A stretch of 64,000 nucleotides of DNA from positions 186,001-250,000 of the forward strand of contig LT827124.1 of NCBI GenBank assembly GCA_900169975.1. Direction: 5' to 3'. The notes beneath the pieces are model-generated. The model searched no databases. It was not told where the DNA came from and worked only from the letters and a program-made list of their open reading frames with translations. The stretch is from Pseudoflavonifractor sp. Marseille-P3106 (GTDB lineage: Bacteria > Bacillota > Clostridia > Oscillospirales > Oscillospiraceae). Positions 58,733-64,000 of this stretch are shown in pieces. The number at the start of each line of letters is the position of its first letter. The first letter of the stretch is position 1. The translations under genes and the position numbers were made by a program.

Positions 58733-59149
58733 TCAGGTTTCCTCATAGGGCGGATGGCGGTAGATCTCCATGTTGCGTGCTTCGATGTTATACACAAAAT
58801 TGACTTCACGCCATCGTCCCTGAAAGAAGGGGATGCCCTCCCAACGCCCGCTACTGTCCACGGCAATAATACCCCAGCAGCTGTATTCTGGTCCGCACTC
58901 CCACCAGGCGGGAGTGCCGTCCATCTCCTGAAGCTGCGCCAGGGAGAGCGGAAGGTTTACACGGCTTTCGTCCTCATCGGAATCATAGTCTGTCCAAAGG
59001 CAGCAATGGGCACAGGCTTTCATTCCCCATCCCAGGCAGAGCGGATAGGGATTGCGTGTTTCCGAACGGTAACACGGCGGGTGCTTATCTGGATGCTTGA
59101 CTGCTTGGGGGGCTTCGATGCTCGGCCTATCCTTCTTTTCCTTGTTCAT
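58733..59149 (-). CDS. Hypothetical protein
   Basis: A 138-residue protein with several Cys and Trp (MKACAHCCLWTDYDSDEDE near residue 43) and an aromatic C-terminal half. Unknown; it is one of the small cargo-type genes of the element. It follows the 331-residue gene after 23 nt. Confidence 0.65.
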   Translation of the reverse strand: MNKEKKDRPSIEAPQAVKHPDKHPPCYRSETRNPYPLCLGWGMKACAHCCLWTDYDSDEDESRVNLPLSLAQLQEMDGTPAWWECGPEYSCWGIIAVDSSGRWEGIPFFQGRWREVNFVYNIEARNMEIYRHPPYEET

Positions 59150-59172
59150 CTTGCTCCTCCATTCCAGGTATT

Positions 59173-60168
59173 TTAAGCGGCCTTTTGATGGACGCGGAGC
59201 CCTGCCGCTCTGATCCGAAGCTCGTCCGACAGGTAGCGGAGAGAGGTAAACTCCTCGTCCAGGTCGGTAAGCTCGCGCTTTAGAATATTCTCATAATTCC
59301 GCTTCTTCTCCTCCAGGCCCTGGATGCGCATGACCCAGCGATCCATGATCTTGGGGCTCTGGCTTCCGCTCTGGATCAGGTGGGTGACGCGCTCCTCATA
59401 CTCGGCAATCTCCCTGCGGACAGACCGATAGAAGGCGGCAGTCATCTTCTTGCGCTGTTTGGCGTCGTCTACAACATAAATGCTGTTGACCTCCAGCGGA
59501 TCACGGTCGGGACGCTTGAGCTGGTTATGCTCCTCCAGCATCTCCACAAAGTCCTCAAACACCTGCAATCTGGCGGCAAAGTCCCGGGGAACGAAAAAGA
59601 AATGCCCCCGGCCTATTTTGACGGCCTGCATAGAGTCCACATAGTTCTCCAGTAGGGTTTCAATCTGCCGCCGGCCGGCGCAGTTCTGGTAGAGTTCAAA
59701 AAGCCTCTGCGCCTCCATACAGTACGGAAGCGGGTCGATGAACGGATCGGAGACAAGATTATCATAGGAAAACAGCTTGCTGGTCTTATTGAAGGTGATG
59801 TTGGCCAGCTTGCGGTATTCATTGGTGTCCTCATGCACGGTCTCCTTGACCAGCTCACGGGAGATCACAGAGGCGTTTCCACCTTTGTTATCCCGGCAGT
59901 ACACCTTGAAGATCTGTGGGCCGCTGTCGGTTTTCACTACCCGGCGCTCGTAAATATCGCCGGTGGCGGAACGAAAAGCGTCCCCCATGGCAGTCCGATT
60001 GCTCCTGCCCTTGGGAAATCCTACGGCGTCACACAGGCTTTCCAACTCGTCCCGGTCGATCAGGATGCTGGAAAGTGAATAGTACAGCACCTTTCCCAAA
60101 ACATCTCCGCCGTCCTGAGAAACGGCGGCAAAGTCTTCAAAGCGGATGGTTTTCTCATTGTTCAACAT
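59173..60168 (-). CDS. Hypothetical coiled-coil protein
   Basis: A 331-residue soluble protein. The first part is mixed (IRFEDFAAVSQDGGDVLG), the middle contains an aromatic segment (GHFFFVPRDFAARL) and the last 110 residues are a long coiled coil (EKKRNYENILKRELTDLDEEF). It lies in the same operon as the Rad50-like and primase-like genes, so a part in DNA processing is likely but not proven. Its start overlaps the small gene at 60155. Confidence 0.7.
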   Translation of the reverse strand: MLNNEKTIRFEDFAAVSQDGGDVLGKVLYYSLSSILIDRDELESLCDAVGFPKGRSNRTAMGDAFRSATGDIYERRVVKTDSGPQIFKVYCRDNKGGNASVISRELVKETVHEDTNEYRKLANITFNKTSKLFSYDNLVSDPFIDPLPYCMEAQRLFELYQNCAGRRQIETLLENYVDSMQAVKIGRGHFFFVPRDFAARLQVFEDFVEMLEEHNQLKRPDRDPLEVNSIYVVDDAKQRKKMTAAFYRSVRREIAEYEERVTHLIQSGSQSPKIMDRWVMRIQGLEEKKRNYENILKRELTDLDEEFTSLRYLSDELRIRAAGLRVHQKAA

Positions 60169-60331
60169 TGTTTTTTACCTCCGAAATCAAATCTTTGGTT
60201 GCCTTTTGATGGCAGGCCGCACACTCAAAGTACCGGCTTGCCTGTTCGTATTCCGTGTCCACATAAATCGTCCGGTATGTGGAAAACTCTGCCGGAGCTC
60301 CACACCAGCAGCATAAACGGTTGGTTGGCAA
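60155..60331 (-). CDS. Small zinc-ribbon protein (TTG start)
   Basis: A 58-residue protein beginning with TTG at 60331 behind AAAGGAG. It has CCWCG near residues 7-11 and CAAC near 37-40, the spacing of a small zinc ribbon. It overlaps the next gene by 14 nt. It is too short to appear in most ORF searches. Confidence 0.7.
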   Translation of the reverse strand: MPTNRLCCWCGAPAEFSTYRTIYVDTEYEQASRYFECAACHQKATKDLISEVKNNVEQ

Positions 60332-60356
60332 AGCGTTCTCCTTTCGCTGGCGGGCC

Positions 60357-61787
60357 CTATGCCGCTGTGGGCATGGCCCACGGCTTGTTCTGATAGACCG
60401 TCACCGTCTGATACCCCATCTGCTGATAGGCCCAGAATCGGTGCAGGCCGTCGATCACCACGCCGTTGACGCTGACAAGGGGCGGAAAGTCCACTTTGCC
60501 TGCCCACAGGAGCTTCAGATAGTATTGCGCTTTCTTCATGTCCGCAGGTTTCCCGGCAGTCAGCTGGTCTATCGGAACTGTTAATTCCTCCCACTCGCAG
60601 GTGTGGATAAAGCCGCGGTCCTGCTCGGGATATTCCTGTTTCCACAGGCTTTCCAGGCGCATGGTGATAAAGTTTGAAGTCATATCCAAAATGTTCACAC
60701 CCTTTGAGGCCGCTTCATTGCGGGCCTTGTAGAAGTCGTCCACGCCCTTGAAGGTCATGTTCCAGTTCATCAGGCGTACCCGGAGATTGGGTATGCTCTG
60801 TACCGTTTCCAGGATTTTTCCCAGGGCGTTTCGCACCCGCCAGTTGACCAGCTTATCCATGTCCAGGGCAACCACGACCTCTTCCAGATTCTCCATGGAC
60901 TGGAGCGCATCCTTGAGGCCGACGATGGCCGTCACGCCAGCAAAGCAGAGAAAGAGCGCGTCGTGATCCAGGAAGCTGGCCACATCGCCTTTTAAGCCTC
61001 CCTCTGTGAGATAGGCGGTCCTGGCATGGATATTCCCGGTGACATGGATATAGGAGTAGCTGCGGGTCCCATGAGCCTTGCCGCGGCTGGAGAGCCACCG
61101 GTATTTTCGATCCGGCTTGGTCTCATCATCCAGCCGGATCTGGAGACCCTGGATATAGCCGTTCCTGTCGCGGCACGGCACCAGAAGCCCCGAATGGCCG
61201 AGGATGTTCCAGTATCCCCGGTCAACATAGAAGCCCGGGACGCCCTCCAGATTGTGAAAGTCGGAAAGGATGCCCGCCAGAAAACGCCGGGCGGAGCTGG
61301 ACATGGGCAGAGTGCGGTACATGTTTTGCTCAATACGCTCCTCACTCAATCCCCGAGCCAAAAGATCGGCTTTGTGCTTGGGGGAGAGCTCCAGGTGCAT
61401 GAGCATATCATAGTAGACATTGTGCCGGACGGCCAGGGAGCTGGGCTCCCGTTCCGCCGGTTTTTGTGACAGGGGCTGCTGGGGAAACCGGTAAAGAACG
61501 CTGTCCTCCGATAACGCCCGAAACGCCTGCCGGTTTGAAACCCCCTCCATCTTGGCATAGAGGGACACGCTGTTGCCCTTTTCTCCGCAGAGCACACAGC
61601 GGAAAATATTTCTGGTGGTGTTGAGAAAGAGATGGTGTTTCCCTGGCCCGTGGTCGCCGCAGAATGGGCAGGAGGCTTCCACCTCCTCCCATTCCAGCGT
61701 GCGGTCATTCAGGACAAGCCCACATCTTCTCGCCACATTCAGGATCGGAAATTCCTGATAAGAATGGCCGGAACGGTGCTTGCCCAT
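60357..61787 (-). CDS. CHC2 zinc-finger / TOPRIM primase-like protein with ParB-like tail
   Basis: A 476-residue protein of three parts. Residues 35-80 are a CHC2-type zinc finger (C40-x2-C43, C64-x2-C67, with GDHGPGKHHLF). Residues about 220-360 look like a TOPRIM domain: YLTEGGLKGDVASF and VVVALDMDKLVN, with DDFYKAR further on. Residues 395-476 look like a ParB-type domain (PPLVSVNGVVIDGLHRFWAYQQMGY). It probably makes primers for element replication; the ParB-like tail, which usually binds DNA or cleaves NTPs, is an unusual addition. It lies between Rad50-like and coiled-coil genes. Confidence 0.8.
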   Translation of the reverse strand: MGKHRSGHSYQEFPILNVARRCGLVLNDRTLEWEEVEASCPFCGDHGPGKHHLFLNTTRNIFRCVLCGEKGNSVSLYAKMEGVSNRQAFRALSEDSVLYRFPQQPLSQKPAEREPSSLAVRHNVYYDMLMHLELSPKHKADLLARGLSEERIEQNMYRTLPMSSSARRFLAGILSDFHNLEGVPGFYVDRGYWNILGHSGLLVPCRDRNGYIQGLQIRLDDETKPDRKYRWLSSRGKAHGTRSYSYIHVTGNIHARTAYLTEGGLKGDVASFLDHDALFLCFAGVTAIVGLKDALQSMENLEEVVVALDMDKLVNWRVRNALGKILETVQSIPNLRVRLMNWNMTFKGVDDFYKARNEAASKGVNILDMTSNFITMRLESLWKQEYPEQDRGFIHTCEWEELTVPIDQLTAGKPADMKKAQYYLKLLWAGKVDFPPLVSVNGVVIDGLHRFWAYQQMGYQTVTVYQNKPWAMPTAA

Positions 61788-61801
61788 AGGCGCTCACCGT
61801 T

Positions 61802-63670
61802 TTATGCGGCTTTCGGGACACCCGTATTGTCGGCCACCTGGACCTGCAGCGCGGTGCCCTTGATCACTTTGGCGATAAACACCTGCCCCGTGGGGCGCAC
61901 ATTGTCGATGACGGGAACGGACTCCACATCGTCGATAAAAGTCGGGTACTCGACGCCCAGCAGACGCTTGATCAGCTCCGCAACTTCCAGTCCAGCCCGA
62001 ATTCGCTCGGAGTGAGACAGACAAATGTAGTCGCGGCCCTCATAGGTGAAGCGGAATACATCCTTGACTTCGCCGGTGCTCTTCACCACATCATAGAGGG
62101 TGATCGACACCCGGTTCATCCTGAGCTTAGAGAAGTTGATCTCCACCCGCTTTGAGATATAGAAGGCCAGGGCGGAAAGAAGCTCCTTCTTTTGCTGGAT
62201 GGAGGCCTGCATCTGCTTGATGTCCTGCTCCTGCTTCCCCGCAGCCTCCGGAGAGGCCTGGACCAGCTTCGACAGCACCTCAATTTTGGCATTGAGCCCG
62301 GCAAACTCCGTGCGGGCCCTGTTCAGTTCCTCGATTTCCTCCTGGCTGAGCATACCGCATTCCCGGTCCAGCTCGGTGCTCTGGATCTCGCTGTGCAGGC
62401 GCTCAAGCTCTTGCTGGTGGAAATTTCGCCGTTCCTCCGCCTGTTCAAGCGCCTGTTTACGTTGGCCGCTGAGTTCCTCAAGCTCGGCTTCTCCGGCGGC
62501 AATATCGTCCTCCCGAAACTGCTCAAAAACGGTCCGCGCCTTGGCGTCCAACTCCTGGACTTCTTTGCACTGGGCGGTGAGCTGGCAGCCTTCGGCCTGG
62601 ATGCGGCGCAGGGAGGCGGCAAATTCCCCCTTCACCTGCGGCAATGTCTGCTCCGTGATGGTCTGGCGGCACATGGGGCACTGCACCCCCGCCGTCAGGC
62701 CGTCGTGGATATGCTTGGTTCGCTTGAACTCCATACTGAGCCTGTGGATACGCTCCTGCGCCTGGGCCAGTGCGGCGGCATACTTGCTCTGGTAGGCGTC
62801 CGCCTTGCGGCGGGCCAGCTTCTCAGCTGCGGCGTGAATTTGAAGATCCAGGTTTGCCGTATCGGCAATCACTGGATTCTCCCGCTGTAATTCTTCATAA
62901 CGGGCGTATAAGTCGGCCAGACGGTCGATCATACTGTTTCCGTCAAAACCTGTGGTGCGCTTACGCTCCAGTTCACCGATTCGCTCCTGAAGCTGTGTAT
63001 GCCTTACCTGAGCTTCCATGAGCTCCTGTGCCTGCTCCTTCTGTTGAGAGGCGTGCAGGTCAATCTGCCCCTGGATATAGACCATATCCTTTTCTATGTC
63101 GGTCACTTGTTCGCGCAGCTGCTTGGAGTAAGCCTCCGCGGATAGAAACTCCTGCTTTTCCAGCAGTGCCCGCGTCTGGTCGCTGAGCTGAGCGAGAACT
63201 TCCGCCTTGGGCACCTCCGGCAGATACCGCTCCAAAAGGTTGCGGCCCTTACTGCCCAAAACATTGATAAAGTATTGCGGGTTGAACATCGACAGGAAAA
63301 GATCGCGCTCTCCAAACATGGTGGTGAGATCCCCCTGGCCGATGCGGACACCATCCAGCGTGATGTCCATTTTGTCATCCTTGCGATGGCGGGCGAGGGT
63401 CCGAAGTTTGCCGGACTCATCCTCAAACTCCAGCTCTACCAGCAAATCACGGGTATCCTGATGATAGAGGTAGTCAATCTTCGCGCCGGCATAGAAGCCT
63501 ACGCCGGTGATGGCAAAGGCGATGGCGTCGGCAATGCTGCTTTTCCCCACGCCCATATGGCCGGAGATCACATTCATGCCGCCAAACTGAAAGGTCTTCT
63601 GGTCCGCATATCCCTTAAACCCGCTGATTGTAAGCCGGGTCACGCGGAATTGCTTGATCGGTTGGATCAT
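61802..63670 (-). CDS. Rad50/SbcC-like ATPase with zinc hook
   Basis: A 622-residue SMC-type ATPase: N-terminal P-loop GHMGVGKSS (37-45), two long coiled-coil arms separated by a CPMC zinc hook (near residue 332), and a C-terminal Walker B region (YPTFIDDVESV near 578). It is shorter than SbcC (about 1000), as many phage or plasmid versions are. No SbcD nuclease gene is adjacent in the window. It probably tethers or repairs DNA ends during element replication. Confidence 0.85.
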   Translation of the reverse strand: MIQPIKQFRVTRLTISGFKGYADQKTFQFGGMNVISGHMGVGKSSIADAIAFAITGVGFYAGAKIDYLYHQDTRDLLVELEFEDESGKLRTLARHRKDDKMDITLDGVRIGQGDLTTMFGERDLFLSMFNPQYFINVLGSKGRNLLERYLPEVPKAEVLAQLSDQTRALLEKQEFLSAEAYSKQLREQVTDIEKDMVYIQGQIDLHASQQKEQAQELMEAQVRHTQLQERIGELERKRTTGFDGNSMIDRLADLYARYEELQRENPVIADTANLDLQIHAAAEKLARRKADAYQSKYAAALAQAQERIHRLSMEFKRTKHIHDGLTAGVQCPMCRQTITEQTLPQVKGEFAASLRRIQAEGCQLTAQCKEVQELDAKARTVFEQFREDDIAAGEAELEELSGQRKQALEQAEERRNFHQQELERLHSEIQSTELDRECGMLSQEEIEELNRARTEFAGLNAKIEVLSKLVQASPEAAGKQEQDIKQMQASIQQKKELLSALAFYISKRVEINFSKLRMNRVSITLYDVVKSTGEVKDVFRFTYEGRDYICLSHSERIRAGLEVAELIKRLLGVEYPTFIDDVESVPVIDNVRPTGQVFIAKVIKGTALQVQVADNTGVPKAA

Positions 63671-63686
63671 TTGATTGCCTCCTTAC

Positions 63687-64000
63687 TTATGCGGCCTGTT
63701 CTGAGCCCAGGTCGAGGATCTGGTATGCCTCCAAAATATAGAAGGTGACGCCGTTGCTGTGCTGCGTGGAAAAATTCGCGTTTGTCAGGATCAGTCCCGG
63801 CGCAAGCCGGCTGTCGGCGCCCCGGGTATATGCCTGAAAGACCTGTCCCGCGCTGTCCCTGACCTGGACGCTGGTGCGGCTGTTTCCGCTCATCGTCGGC
63901 TTGAGGACAGCGCCGGTCACCAGATAGCACCCGGCCGGGATGCCGGAAGCGGAGGTCTGGCCTTGGGAAGGCTGTCCCTGCATCTGAGGGGCTTGCTGGG
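63687..64000 (-). CDS. Hypothetical protein, 5' end cut by window
   Basis: The C-terminal 104 residues of a protein that begins beyond the window; the frame is open to base 64000. It has a Gln/Pro/Gly-rich part (QMQGQPSQGQTSASG) followed by a beta-rich domain (CYLVTGAVLKPTMSGN.., YILEAYQILDLG). Unknown. It lies upstream of the Rad50-like gene. Confidence 0.65.
   Translation of the reverse strand, partial: QQAPQMQGQPSQGQTSASGIPAGCYLVTGAVLKPTMSGNSRTSVQVRDSAGQVFQAYTRGADSRLAPGLILTNANFSTQHSNGVTFYILEAYQILDLGSEQAA

Noticed and set aside
1-64000. CRISPR arrays, tRNA and rRNA genes, insertion sequences
   Set aside because: No spaced direct-repeat array, no cloverleaf with CCA/T-loop pattern and no transposase or integrase motif was recognised by eye; small or unusual ones could have been missed.

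Overview
The window looks like a high-GC Firmicutes (Clostridia) genome, most likely of the Oscillospiraceae type. This rests on gene order, Shine-Dalgarno-led starts (GGAGG), a Spo0A-C-like protein and the kinds of metal-transport and mobile-element genes present; no rRNA or marker gene is available to prove it. No tRNA, rRNA, CRISPR array or transposase gene was recognised.

Region 1 (1-18.6 kb) is a metal/anaerobic-cofactor island. It holds the end of a ZIP metal transporter; a leftward trio of a signal-less solute-binding-like protein, an ABC ATPase and a CobW/HypB-like GTPase; a Crp/Fnr regulator with a lipoprotein-permease-ATPase importer; a giant acyl-CoA-dehydratase-activase fusion (two ASKHA domains, DUF2229 and an HgdB-like tail); a second Crp/Fnr regulator with a second importer and two cupins; and a leftward operon of HMA protein, AraC regulator, 26-residue peptide, PacL-like membrane protein and P1B ATPase.

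Region 2 (18.6-40 kb) is the rightward module of a mobile element (ICE, phage-plasmid or similar). It starts with a probable structured RNA and carries an SF2 helicase, its own beta clamp, SSB, DNA methyltransferases, a sigma-like protein, a MoxR ATPase with a VWA partner broken by an amber codon, many small Cys-rich proteins, and cargo: an AAA ATPase/PD-(D/E)xK-like pair and a HipA-like kinase.

Region 3 (40-57.3 kb) is two colinear, independently diverged cassettes for metal or metallophore/heme-type uptake. Each has an ECF S-T-AA transporter, a pair of YbtPQ-like exporter-fold ABC half-transporters, an AraC regulator, a DtxR-family repressor and a winged-helix regulator. The second cassette is visibly richer in A+T.

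Region 4 (57.3-64 kb) returns to leftward mobile-element genes: a Spo0A-C-like protein, an XRE regulator, hypothetical proteins, a primase-like CHC2/TOPRIM/ParB-like fusion and a Rad50/SbcC-like ATPase.

The strongest unifying signal is a palindrome, GGTTAG-N6-CTAACC, found upstream of eight or nine operons in regions 1 and 3, usually just after the -10 element. Its half-site matches that of DtxR/IdeR iron boxes. It suggests that the activase/ABC operons, the P1B operon and both uptake cassettes form one metal-responsive regulon, probably read by the two DtxR-family proteins encoded here.
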